Assembly: GCA_965153355.1 (NCBI GenBank)
Contig: OZ231126.1
Location: forward strand, 69,688,001 to 69,752,000
Reading direction: 5' to 3'
DNA: 64,000 nucleotides
Source of the DNA: Flaccisagitta enflata
Taxonomy: Eukaryota > Chaetognatha > Sagittoidea > Aphragmophora
Shown here: positions 1 to 9,340 of the stretch, piece after piece
Position numbering within the stretch: position 1 is the stretch's first letter
Layout: each line of letters begins with the position of its first letter
Position numbers and translations under genes: made by a program
Notes under the pieces: model-generated
Database searches by the model: none
The model's input: only the letters and a program-made list of their open reading frames with translations
Told to the model about the DNA's origin: nothing

Positions 1-47
1 GCCCACCCGCACGCGACTAGGGTAGCCTTATATCCGGTCTTGTTTTT
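1..47 (+). repeat. Family B element, 3' end cut by window edge
   Basis: The window opens inside a short repeat. CGCACGCGACTAGGGTAGCC is followed by ATCCGGTCTTGTT. The same order (GTCC/GCAC stem arm, GCGACT, GGCC..GGCC hairpin, TTGTT) ends many other copies in this window, for example at 2268-2312 and 50424-50460 (reverse). Only the 3' end is present. Confidence 0.7.
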
Positions 48-111
48 TATTGTTCCTCTTGCCATATGGTATAAACACTTGGCTTCGAATAACATGTTGT
101 CCTTTAAAGAA

Positions 112-322
112 CATTTTCATTCGCGGAAACGCGACTCTACACCTTGCCGTGCCAGTCCGTCCGTCCATCCGTCCCTCCGTCCCTGCATCCGTAATAATGG
201 TTATCGTTGTTTTTGTCTTTTTTTATGGGATTTCAAGTTGTGTATGAATGATTATAGGTGTTCAGTACTGCCCCTGCCATACCGTCCGCGACCTATGGCC
301 TTCGTAAGGCTTGTTCATACCG
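112..322 (+). repeat. Family B element with GTCC-rich tract
   Basis: It starts near CGCGGAAACGCGACTCTACACC, a small stem-loop followed by the usual CTCTACACCTTGCCG. It continues through a (GTCC)n-like tract and ends with CCGTCCGCGACC and a GGCC hairpin before CTTGTT. The tetranucleotide tract makes spurious Pro-Ser-Val-Arg reading frames. Confidence 0.65.
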
Positions 323-361
323 AAAAGCTTATTTTTGTCCCACATTTTCATAATTATGACA

Positions 362-528
362 CTTTTCAGTCATGGACACGCGACTCTACACCTTGCCGCG
401 TCGGTCCGTCGTTCTGTCGGACCCTCCGTCTGTCCGTCACAATCGGTGAATAGCGATCGGTTTTTGCATTGCTGCTCCCGCCCAACCGTCCGCGCCTGTA
501 GTGCCATGTATCCACCCTTGTTTTAACC
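362..528 (+). repeat. Family B element
   Basis: It starts AGTCATGGACACGCGACTCT and ends ACCGTCCGCGCCTGTAGTGCC then ATGTATCC and CTTGTT. The layout matches the copy at 112-322, in the same orientation and about 40 bp away. The first arm is partly decayed, so its pairing is weaker than in other copies. From 529 to 985 I see only a CCGA tract near 633 and unremarkable sequence. Confidence 0.65.
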
Positions 529-989
529 AAATCGCGAGGAAGACCAAACAATATTGATGCGCTTTTTTCCGCATTTCGTGGTTCAACTTTGATAGGGCCA
601 AATTATTCCATAATCTGGCGAAAGCGCCACCGACCGACCGACCGACCGAAAGATCGACAGAGAGACAGACATACTGACAACTGCTTTCGTTCATTTGGGC
701 ATATTGGGAGGGGCAGTTGAATTAAATTGTGTAGACGCTGAAAAAGCAAATGTGCAACCGACCAACCAACTTATGGACTAAAGGACCGACACAGTTGGGT
801 ATAAAGTCGCGCGCAAAAAAGGAAGAGAATGATCAAGATTTAGGTCAATTGCAGTAGGATTCGATTTGATATTCATAGCATTCATATTGGTTCATTTGCG
901 AGTGTGTGACCAAAAAAGATGTTCGAGAAAAACAATGGCGAGATTTATGAGTCGGTTCTCATTTGATCTTTTGATCCTTTGAATTTGTT

Positions 990-1135
990 CTGTCTTTGTT
1001 TTGTTGTGTTGTGTTGTGTTGTGTTGTGTTGTGTTGTGTTGTGTTGTGTTGTGTTGTGTTGTGTTGTGTTGTGTTGTGTTGTGTTTTGTTTTGTTTTGTT
1101 TTGTGATGTTTTGTTTTGTTTTGTTTTAATTTTTC
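990..1135 (+). repeat. (GTGTT)n pentanucleotide array
   Basis: About 18 near-perfect GTGTT units, passing into degenerate TTTTG units. The Cys-Val-Val-Leu reading frame here is an artefact. No gene is seen from 1136 to 1580. Confidence 0.95.
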
Positions 1136-1582
1136 TGTTTTTTGTTGTTTTTTCGTTGTTTTGCGGCTTTGCTGTTTTGTTGAGTTGTTTGGTTTTGTTT
1201 TTGTAATTGGAGGAGGTGTAGCATCTTTAAATGCGGAAAAAGAATTATCATTAAATTGACTGAAAATTGTGGGAGTGGCTCTTATTCTTCGTCTGTACCA
1301 TGGAAGAAATTAAAGGTTGCCAAGAGAAAGAGAGAGCGATAGAGAGATTCCGAGGAAAAGAGCAATTGTAAGCCTGAATCCGAATTTACACTTTATGATA
1401 TACTATACATGAAATACCTCCGAGAATTCTTTTTTTTTTTTTTTTTTTGAGCAAGTCAAATTTACAATGAAATGAAAACATTCCTTAGAATACGACCGAC
1501 GTTTTGAAATTAAAAGGAATAAAAAGAAAAGCGAGAAGAATGGAATAAAAAGGTATCAATGAGTAAAACAGAGAGAGACAGG

Positions 1583-1882
1583 CAGCGGACAAAACATAAT
1601 AGGTATATATATACTGTTGGTTTTGATACAACATGTTGATAGTAAACAAAATATTGTATGCAACAACCAGTGGTTTGAATAACACCCGGCTGTAATGTTT
1701 CAAAATTGTAGCATTACAGCCGGCTGTAATTCTAACAACCCGTTATTGAATATAACATTTTGTTTGTTACAGCCGGCTGTAACTTGAGCGACTGATTGTC
1801 GCATACAATATTTTGTTTTTGAGCAGTATGTTGGATCGAAGCCAGTGGTATAATATATATACCTATAGTGTTTTGTCCACTG
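1583..1882. mobile_element. Foldback element, 300 bp, in a GA-rich site
   Basis: The left end CAGCGGACAAAACATAATAG matches the complement of the right end (CAGTGGACAAAACACTATAG), and pairing continues inward through GGTATATATA and ACAAAATATTGTATGC. CAGCCGGCTGTAA motifs sit in the middle. The flanks are GAGAGAGACAGG on the left and AGAGAGAGAGAG on the right, so it looks inserted into a GA repeat. No ORF; probably a non-autonomous DNA element. Confidence 0.7.
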
Positions 1883-2159
1883 AGAGAGAGAGAGAGAGGA
1901 CGAGCCGGAACTAGCTTCCATATTTCGCTGTCATGAAATGCTGGAGATAATGTAAATGTATCTTTCTTGTCAGATTTTCTGATCCAGGATCCCTTTTCAT
2001 CTTTCTTCTCTTCCTCTTCTTCCTTCTCTTCCTATATTCTACTCTTCATTAGAACCTAAAACCTAGACAAAAGGGAAAACCACGTTTGAAAAACCATTGC
2101 GTACTTTCTATCTTACTGTCTTCATTCCTTTTTTTCTGTCTTTCTCTATGAACCGCTGT

Positions 2160-2312
2160 TTCTGTCAATTGGTCTGTCTGACTGTAAGTCGGTTGGTTGG
2201 TCATGTTTTTGGCATTAACAGGCGTAATTTACATCAATGCTCCAAATTTCATCATTACCCCTGCCCACCCGCACGCGACTTAGAAAGCCGTGTATCTGGC
2301 TTTGTCTCCATT
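2160..2312 (+). repeat. Family B element, 3' part
   Basis: A GGTTGGTTGG-like tract leads to CTGCCCACCCGCACGCGACTT and then GCCGTGTATCTGGCTTTGTC, the usual 3' end of family B. The 5' hairpin is not recognisable. Confidence 0.55.
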
Positions 2313-2337
2313 TCACTAACTGTAACTGATAATTTTT

Positions 2338-2600
2338 AGATGCGTCCTCGCATCTCTATAATAGGCTGTGTCCGTTGGTCAGTCGGTCGGTAACGCATTT
2401 GTTAAAAACATCAAAATTTTATGTTCTTCATTTTTTTTATAGAAAAGTGGTTCTAACCCAGTAAAAAAGGCATACATCAAGTAATTCATTCATTAAATCA
2501 TTCATTCACTCACAAATGACATTCATTCATTAAAAAAAAAATTCATTCATAAAAAACGTTCATTCATAGAGGACGCATCGATGGCCTACTTGGCCTTGTT
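2338..2600 (+). repeat. Family B element, ATGCG-stem variant
   Basis: The first arm AGATGCGTCCT (2338-2348) is followed directly by its short partner CGCATCT (2349-2355), then CTATAATAGGCTGTGTCCG. Near the end, AGGACGCATC (2570-2579) complements the first arm at 10 of 11 bases. A GGCCTACTTGGCC hairpin and TTGTT close the element. The stem differs from the common GTCGCGGAC form, but all its parts differ consistently. Confidence 0.75.
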
Positions 2601-2698
2601 TGTTCTTCTTCTTCCCGTTGTTCTTCTTTTAATGCTTCTTGTTCTTCTTCTCCCTCTTCTTTATCTACTCTCCCTGCCTCTATCTCAGTCCGTGTGTG

Positions 2699-2701
2699 TG
2701 T

Positions 2702-2773
<72 letters not shown>
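2699..2773 (+). repeat. (TC)n microsatellite
   Basis: A TGTGTGTGT start passes into about 35 TC units. Ser-Leu and Arg-Glu frames here are artefacts. No gene is seen from 2774 to 3079. Confidence 0.97.
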
Positions 2774-2775
<2 letters not shown>

Positions 2776-3079
2776 TAAATTGGTCAGACGAAAAAAAAAA
2801 AAGAAATGATAGAAATATAAAAACTGAAACAAAAGGCACGAAGGGCTTTTCAGCACGCGATTCCAGCACCAGTCGGTCAATGACAAAAACAGAGAAACAT
2901 GAAATAATACGGAGCAGCCGTTCGCGACCAGGATCAGGAACTCAGGAATTCTCCATCTATGCTCTTCTTGAACTGCATGATAAAATTCAATGAGAGATTA
3001 AGAGAAAGAGAAATAGGAAGAGAAAGAGAGATGGAGAGATGCGCAGAAAAAAGGTGAATGGCATACGCTTTTTTTTTTT

Positions 3080-3485
3080 ATATAAGAGACAGCTTTTTTG
3101 AACTCAGCCTGGGTGTTCTTAAATTTTCGTCTGTTTTCAGCCTGAAATTCTGAAATTCTTAATTTGTTTGATGTTCATAAATGTATAAATTGTATAAGAA
3201 TACCTTATTTAGAGCAGTTGTATCTTAAACTTGATGGTTGTTATATTCTTTTCAATTAAATGCCTGATTTCATAGACAAACTAAGAAAAGAAGTTATTTT
3301 TAAAGATAAACAACCTATAATTCTGACAAATTTAGATTAAATTGATTTTTTAGATAAGAAACTTGAATTAAATTGTTTTCAAAAATGGCCGAAGCTGAAT
3401 CTCAGCCTGAGCATTCTCTTTTTTTGTTTTTAAAATTTAGGGCAAATCTCAGGCTCATGTCTCTTATAAACTGGTCTCTTATATA
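3080..3485. mobile_element. Short inverted-repeat element, about 406 bp
   Basis: Left end ATATAAGAGACAG; right end CTGGTCTCTTATAT, its near complement. Subterminal CTCAGCCTG on the left is matched by CAGGCTCA and CAGCCTGAG on the right. AT-rich interior without an ORF. Probable non-autonomous DNA transposon; the superfamily is not clear because the target duplication is ambiguous in the AT-rich flanks. Confidence 0.6.
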
Positions 3486-3513
3486 ACAAGGTCAACAATC
3501 CTCAGTTTTTCCG

Positions 3514-3547
3514 TCGGGCTCTGCAAAATTGTGCAGAGAGAGCCCGA
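3514..3547. other. Strong hairpin
   Basis: TCGGGCTCTGCA at 3514-3525 faces AGAGAGCCCGA at 3537-3547 across a short AT-rich loop. Related GAGCCCG/CGGGCTC pairs occur at 56290-56370, so it is probably part of another dispersed repeat. Confidence 0.5.
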
Positions 3548-3584
3548 CTGGCTCTGTCAGAAATTTCACTAAAAAAAGGCCTGC

Positions 3585-3915
3585 CGATGACCTATACTTG
3601 GCACTGGGCCTTGAAATTGGGTTTTGGGGTAAGAATTTGGGCTCTGAGGCTAGGATTTGGGTCCAGAGGCCCTATGAGGGAGGGTGACTGGAAAATTGAC
3701 CGCTGGGCTAGAATTGAATTTGGGCTCTGAGGCTTGAGGCTGGGAGGGGGGGTAAACTTGAGAAGGAGGCCAGCAGGCCCCAAAGGACCCGATGACCTAT
3801 GCTTGGCGCTAGGATTTGAGCCTTGAAGCTTAAATTTGGATCTGGAGGTTGTGATTTGAAGCTTGTGACTGAAATTTGGGCTTGAGCATTGAATTTGAGA
3901 TTTGGGGCACCCCCA
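3585..3915 (+). repeat. Family A minisatellite element, incomplete
   Basis: GCCGATGACCTATACTTGG is followed by about 20-bp units of the form TTTGGGCTTTGAGGCTAGGA, with a second GATGACCTATGCTTGGCG block near 3790. This is the interior of family A (see 6433-6945) without clean terminal hairpins. The frame on the minus strand is not a gene. Confidence 0.7.
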
Positions 3916-4317
3916 CAAGTCTAGGAAATAGAAAGGAATTAGGTGATTTGCGCCATAAAACTAGATCTTTTTGAAAGATGTTTTCTTAGTAGAAAATCTT
4001 AGCCGCTTAGACATTTAGTTTCTATCACCTACTGACTATGTAGTTCAAGTCTCCATCTTGCATTGTCATGGCTGACGGCCCTGAATTTTGCATTTTACGT
4101 ATGAGGATATTTTTACTCCATTTTCCTAAATCTCATAAAATGGCACTTTTGAGTTCATTTAGTACTCTGAGGTTTATACCTTGTCCTCTATATGATTGCC
4201 CTGCCCTGAAACTAAACCAAGGGGATAAATTGGATCTATCTACATTAATATTTGGTAAGAAAAAAATGATTTTGGGCCTGAAATGATTCTATTTCCTGAT
4301 ATCTTATAAATGATGGG
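3916..4317. other. Intergenic stretch
   Basis: No gene, repeat array or conserved motif is visible. A short plus-strand frame starting at 4068 lacks any recognisable feature and is probably chance. Confidence 0.5.
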
Positions 4318-4797
4318 ACTGTGGGGGTAGGAATTTGGGCTTTGAGGCTAGGATTTGGGTCCAGAGGTCCTATGAGGGAGGGTGACTGGAAAATGGACTT
4401 CTGGGCTAGAATTTGGGCTCTGAGGCTTGAGACTGGGAGGGGGGGTAAGCTTGAGAAGGAGGAGGCCAGCAGGCCCCGAAGGACCTGATGACCTATGCTT
4501 GGCGCCTTGAGGCCTAAATTTGGATCTAGAGGTTGTGATTTAAAGCTTTTGACTAAGATTTGGGCATTGAGCCTTGAATTTAAGATTTGGGGTGAGAATT
4601 TGGGCTTTGAGGCTAGGATTTGAGTCCAGAGGCCCTATAAGGGAGGGTGACTGGAAAATGGACTTCTGGGCTAAAAGTTGGCCTCTGAGGCTTGAGGCTG
4701 GGGAGGGGGGGTACGCCGGAGAAGGAGGAGAAGGAGAAATTTGCCCGTGTGTGAAAGCATAGGTCATTGGCCCCTTTGGGACCGCTGCCCAAAAAAG
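4318..4797 (+). repeat. Family A minisatellite element
   Basis: Repeated units of the form GGATTTGGGTCCAGAGGCCC and GAGGCTTGAGGCTGGG end in CCCGTGTGTGAAAGCATAGG and the hairpin GGCCCCTTTGGGACC, then GCTGCCCAAAAAA. The right end is therefore intact; the left end is diffuse. Confidence 0.75.
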
Positions 4798-4863
4798 AAA
4801 AGAGGAAAAAAACAAGGAAATATCAAGAGATACAACAAATATGGCTGTAATCATGTATTTTCA
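4793..4863 (+). repeat. 71-bp direct duplication, copy 1 (copy 2 at 5650-5721)
   Basis: A segment beginning AAAAGAAAAGAGG and ending TCATGTATTTTCA is repeated at 5650-5721 with a one-base length difference in an A run. The copies bound a segment of about 786 bp holding the family A copy at 4872-5262 and its tail. Far longer than a normal transposon target duplication. Confidence 0.85.
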
Positions 4864-4871
4864 TAGTTTTC

Positions 4872-5262
4872 CTTTTTGGGCAGGGGCCTGAAGGGGCCAA
4901 TGAACTATGCTTTCACACATATGGGAAATTTTCTCCTCCTTCTTCTTCCCCCCCCCTGGCTTTGAAGCCCAAATTTTAGCCTCGAGGCTCCAATCCCAGC
5001 CTCAAGGCTCCAATCCCAGCCTCAAGACTCCTATTTGAGCCTCGAGGCTCCAAACCCAGCCACAAAGTTCCAACCCCAGCCTGGAGGCTCCAATCCCAAC
5101 CATATAGCTCCAATCCAGGCCTCTTGGCTCAAATCCGGCCTCATGGCTCAAATCCCAGCCTCATAGCTCTAATCCCAGCCTTGAGTCTAATATCCTAGCC
5201 TCAATGCTTAAATCCAAGCCCCGCATAGGTCATCGGCTCCTTTGGGCTGCTGCCCCTTACAC
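4872..5262 (-). repeat. Family A minisatellite element
   Basis: It starts TTTTTGGGCAGGGGCCTGAAG with GGGGCCTGAAGGGGCC, then TATGCTTTCACACATATGGG, then about twelve units of AATCCCAGCCTCAAGGCTCC. It ends GCATAGGTCATCGGCTCC and a second hairpin. A near copy lies at 6951-7352. Confidence 0.8.
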
Positions 5263-5475
5263 CTCCACGTTTTACATACACTAACTTAAGGGCCACGGGT
5301 ACGCTGACCATCTGACGCTTTTGCGACTATTCTTCTCTCACGAGTCACTCACAGCTAAGTCAGTCGCGGCTTTTAGCTATCTTATTTTCATTCTTTTTCT
5401 TATTCTCTTCTCTAATTTCCAATTGTCAGCTAATCAAAAAACCGATATTTTGAAAGGCTCATCAAGTCAACGCCG
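5263..5475 (-). repeat. Tail shared with 7353-7462 and 8323-8437
   Basis: GGGTACGCTGACCATCTGAC leads to CTTTTGCGACTATTC, CACAGCTAAGTCAGTCGCGG and a TTATTTTCATTC tract. The same sequence occurs at 7353-7462 and resumes at 8323-8437, where it is interrupted by an 860-bp insertion. This copy is the uninterrupted version. Confidence 0.8.
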
Positions 5476-5649
5476 TCAGAGGATTTTCTGTTTCTAGCTC
5501 AAAGAAAAGGGGGGACAAAAGGGTGAGTCCCCTGGTGTCCATCAAGTTGGGTCTTAAAATGTGCGCATCACCTAGGAGAACACTAGTCCAGCTTCATTAT
5601 ACCCATTTTCAGGTGCTAGTTCGAATGTCTCCAAAAAAGTGCCTCCCAT
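5476..5649 (+). repeat. Family E terminal fragment
   Basis: CCGTCAGAGGATTTTC, then TTTCTAGCTCAAAG, GTGAGTCC and TCAAGTTGGGTCTTAAAATG recur at 9340-9480 and, reversed, at 62400-62520. It looks like one end of family E without the 522-bp body. Confidence 0.65.
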
Positions 5650-5748
5650 AAAAGAAAAGAGGAAAAAAAACAAGGAAATATCAAGAGATACAACAAATAT
5701 GGCTGTAATCATGTATTTTCACAGATCTTAGGGAAAAACCATTAGTTA

Positions 5749-6350
5749 CAGTGGGGTTCATGGAATAACAGCCTAAACTGGAGGAAGGTATTTAAGTGTC
5801 TTAATTTCATTTGACAAACTTGATATTTGAAATAAAAGTTGTTCACTTGATGCTTTTGTCCCTGAGTTTTTCGGTTGCTATGGAAACCAAAATTATTTTT
5901 TTTAACATTTATAATAACTAGAATATCAATATTTTGACAAATATTATCAGGGAATATTGCTCAGAATTAAATTTGCTACAACTTTCCCACAGTATGTCCT
6001 GTAAGAATATTGCTCGTTTAGCCGTTGCTAGGGAGCATCATTTAGCGGTTGCTAGGTGTGATGCCCGCCAGCAACGGCCAAACGAGCAATATTCTTACAG
6101 AACATACTGTGGGAAAGTTGTAGCAAATTTAATTTTGAGCAATGTTCCCTAAAAAAAATTTTCAAATTATTAATATTTCAGTGGTTATAAATGTTTGAAA
6201 AAATGATTTTGGTTTCCATAGCAACCGAAAAACTCAGGGACAAAAACATCGAGTGAACAGCTTATATTTCAAATATCAAGTTTGTCAGATGAAATTAAGA
6301 CACTTAAATACATTCCTCCAGTTTAGGCTGTTATTCCACAAACCCCACTG
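5749..6350. mobile_element. TA-flanked foldback element, 602 bp
   Basis: Almost the whole unit is one long inverted repeat. The left end CAGTGGGGTTCATGGAATAA pairs with the right end TTATTCCACAAACCCCACTG; a TTTCGGTTGCTATGGAAACC block on the left is matched on the right. TA lies directly outside both ends (5747-5748, 6351-6352). CAGTG ends and a TA duplication fit a Tc1/mariner-type MITE. Its centre (CGAGCAATATTCTTACAG) resembles the element at 56464-56973. The small frame at 5934 is not a gene. Confidence 0.85.
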
Positions 6351-6432
6351 TACATTCAGTTGGGTCACTTAAATTTGTTGGAACACTAATTGGGGATGGA
6401 AGTCCTTAAAATCTGTACCTTTACTTTTACTT

Positions 6433-6945
6433 TCATAGTTTTTGGGCAGCGGCCCCGAAGGGGCCGATGACCTATGCTTTCACACAGGAGAAATTTCTCC
6501 TTCTTCTTCTCCTCCTCCGTCCGTCCCCCCATTGAGACCCAAATCCTAGTCTCTAGGCCCTAATCCTAGTCTCAAGGCCCAAATCCTAGCCTTGAGGCTC
6601 AAATCCCAGCTTTAAGCTCAAATCCAAGCCTCAAAGCTCAAATCCGAGCCTCAAAGCTCAAATCTCAGCCTCAAAGCTCAAATCCCAGCCTCAAGGCTCA
6701 AATCCAGCCTTGAGGCTCAAATTTCAGCCTTGAGGCTGAAATCCCAGCCTCAAGGCTCAAACCCAAGCCTCAAAGCTCAAATCCCAGTCTCGAGGCTCAA
6801 ATCCCAGCCCTAATTCCAGCCTTGAAGCTCAAATAAAAACAGCATAGGTCATCGGCCCCTTAGGGGCCGCTGCCCCTCTAACCACCTCACACCAACATAG
6901 GGGCAACGGGTACCGCTGACCATCTAACGCTTTTGCGACTATTCT
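6433..6945 (-). repeat. Family A element, near complete
   Basis: Clearest copy of the A layout. TTTTTGGGCAG, a perfect CGGCCCCGAAGGGGCCG hairpin, ATGACCTATGCTTTCACAC, a CTCCTTCTTCTTCTCC tract, then about 15 units of AATCCCAGCCTCAAGGCTC. A second ATAGGTCATCGGCCCC with GGGGCCGCTGCCCC follows, then the one-sided tail ACGGGTACCGCTGACCATCT and CTTTTGCGACTATTC. The termini are hairpins rather than plain inverted repeats. Confidence 0.85.
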
Positions 6946-6950
6946 TTTTA

Positions 6951-7352
6951 GGCAGGGGCCTGAAGGGGCCAATAACCTATGCTTTCACACATATGGGAAA
7001 TTTTCTCCTCCTTCTTCCTCCCCCCCCCCTGGCTTTGAAGCCCAAATCTTAGCCTCGAGGCTCCAATCCCAGCCTCAAGGCTCCAATCCCAGCCTCAAGA
7101 CTCCTATTTGAACCTCGAGGCTCCAAACCCAGCCCCAAAGCCTCAACCCCAGCCTGGAGGCTCTAATCTCAGCTTGGAGGCTCCAATCCCAACCATATAG
7201 CTCCAATCCAGGCCTCTTGGCTCAAATCCGGCCTCATGGCTCAAATCCCAGCCTCATAGCTCTAATCCCAGCCTTGAGTCTAATATCCTAGCCTCAATGC
7301 TTAAATCCGAGCCCAGCATAGGTCATTGGCTCCTTTGGGGCTGCTGCCCCTT
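6951..7352 (-). repeat. Family A element, near copy of 4872-5262
   Basis: Same start (GGCAGGGGCCTGAAGGGGCC), same CACACATATGGG and CTCCAATCCCAGCC units, same end (GCATAGGTCATTGGCTCC). With its tail this makes a direct duplication of about 600 bp with 4872-5475. Confidence 0.8.
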
Positions 7353-7462
7353 ACACCTCCACATTTTACATACACTAACTTAAGGGCCACGGGTACACTG
7401 ACCATCTGACGCTTTTGCGACTATTCTTCTCTCACGAGTCACTCACAGCTAAGTCAGTCGTG

Positions 7463-8322
7463 ATAGACTTAGACTCGAAAGTTTTCCTAGGTCAGTCAGT
7501 AGCTCAATCTTTTGCATGGACCTGCTCAGCACTTTCAATAATGCACGTTTCAAATTTCAAGGTTCTGGCTCAAATACTTTAGAAGTTATGAGCATTTGTT
7601 TGAACCATATCAAACTGAAAAAGTTCCAGGAGAATTTTTAAACTTTCTTTGAAAATATGGCCGGCAGTGAATTTCAACAGAGTCCAAGTTTCTTGAAAAA
7701 AAAGTAAAGTTACAGGATTTTGGATCTAGGCAAATCAAACAATTTCCTATTGATTGCACCCTACTTTTAAAAACCATTTTTCAAAAAAATATTTTGTGAT
7801 TTTTTTTTTTAAGTCCCCAACGTGCGGAACAAAAATTTTCTAAGTTTTTTGAAAAAAAAAAATGAAAATACAAGATTTTGGATCTAGGCAAATCAGAAAA
7901 TTTCCTATCGATTGCACCCCACTTTTAAAAACCATTTTTCAAAAAAATATTTTGTGATTTTTTTTTAAGTCCTCAACGCGTGACACAAAAATTTTCAAAG
8001 TTTTTTTGAAAAAAGTGAAAATGCAAGATTTTGGATCTAGGCGAATCAAACAATTTCCTATCGATTGCACCCCACTTTTTTTTCAGAAAAAAATCCTCAT
8101 TAAGGGCTTTTTGGGGCCCTTAGGGGCCCATAAGACGTTCAAAATTTTGGTTAATGAGATCAACAGAGTTATGTGCATACACCAAGGTATCTTTCAGGAC
8201 CAAATTAAGGCTGATTAATTAGACCTCAAGCTCATGCCGTTAATCCCTCTGGCCCGGCCGCATTTAAAAGAGAAATCGGAAAATTCACCAAGACTCAGAT
8301 TCCGGATGTAAGGTCAATCTCT
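7463..8322. mobile_element. 860-bp insertion with 7-bp target duplication
   Basis: AGTCGTG occurs at 7456-7462 and again at 8323-8329, exactly where the sequence shared with 5263-5475 stops and resumes. The uninterrupted copy reads AGTCGCGGCTTTTAG at the junction, so it is an internal empty site. The insert begins ATAGACTTAGACTCG and ends TTACATCC-like sequence read inward, a weak inverted repeat. No transposase frame. It carries three tandem units of about 155 bp. Confidence 0.75.
7690..8095 (+). repeat. Three tandem units of about 155 bp
   Basis: GATTTTGGATCTAGGC recurs near 7716, 7875 and 8027, each followed by TTTCCTATCGATTGCACCCC or a close variant. The first two units continue into AAAACCATTTTTCAAAAAAA. 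The array lies wholly inside the 860-bp insertion. Confidence 0.85.
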
Positions 8323-8436
8323 AGTCGTGGCTTTTAGCTATTTTATTTTCATTCTTTTTCTTATTCTCTTCTCTAATTTCCAATTGTCAGCTAATCAAAA
8401 AACCGATATTTTGAAAGGCTCATCAAGTCAACGCAT

Positions 8437-9340
8437 TTAGTACACGCTATACAGTCGTGCCTGAACTGCAACTTTACTCATTTCTATCCATGAAACTGAT
8501 AAACAATCAGAAGCTCTTTGAGGCCTATCTGAAGCTCTGTAAGAGTCACTTAGTGATATTTATCTGAAGTTCCATAACACAGTCAGTGAAAAAAACAAAA
8601 TAGGTAGAGAACTCACTCTGTTGGTTTGATCCAACTCATTGGTAATAAACAGAATACTGTAAACAATAACTGATTGTTAAGATTACAGCTATTATGTAAC
8701 AAAATTGAAAAAAAAATGTAACTTTGATAGAATGGAATATGACAAGCAGATTCATAATCCTGGTGAAATCCTGGGAAGTTTGATATGAAAGTTGAAACAA
8801 CATTGCCCTTATAAAAGGAGGCCAGAATTCTCCAATATACAAAGGATGAAAGCCTTGCAAGCTTTCAATGGTGTTTACTCCGGATTGCTCACAACTATCC
8901 TTCACTACTGAAAAACAAAAAGCTAACCTGACAAAACTATCAGCTTGACTGCATACCTCATTAGTATAGGGTTGGACAGGCCTATACCATTTAGTATACA
9001 CAAAATATCTTACAAAAGTTACAATCAAAGATTACTAATGTACTGATGGAAGTACCGACACTAGCAATATTGATTAAAAAACCGTACCCTTAGAGGCAAG
9101 AATCGAGGTACAACCAACTGGGACCGCATTCTCTATCAAGGTACTGATACTTATGAAAGTTGAAACAGCATTGCCCTTATAAAAGGAGGCCAGATGTTTT
9201 TTACGAGAAATATTTTTTTCAATATTGCATTATAATGAAATAAGGCATCGATACAAAATTTCCATTTTTGTTTATAAGTATATATTGCAATATGTCAAAT
9301 TTCTCAAAATTTCACCAGGATTATGAATTTACAAGTCCGT
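8437..9340. repeat. Region with 43-bp direct duplication and weak inverted repeat
   Basis: A 43-bp block starting TATGAAAGTTGAAACA and ending AAAAGGAGGCCAGA occurs at 8784-8826 and 9152-9194 with one mismatch. ATTCATAATCCTGGTGAAAT near 8750 is matched in reverse near 9314-9333. The minus-strand frame at 8636-9028 has no recognisable feature and I do not call it a gene. Confidence 0.6.

Noticed and set aside
4872-7352. CRISPR-like regular repeats
   Set aside because: Units of about 20 bp are adjacent and degenerate without unique spacers; they are minisatellites in eukaryotic DNA.
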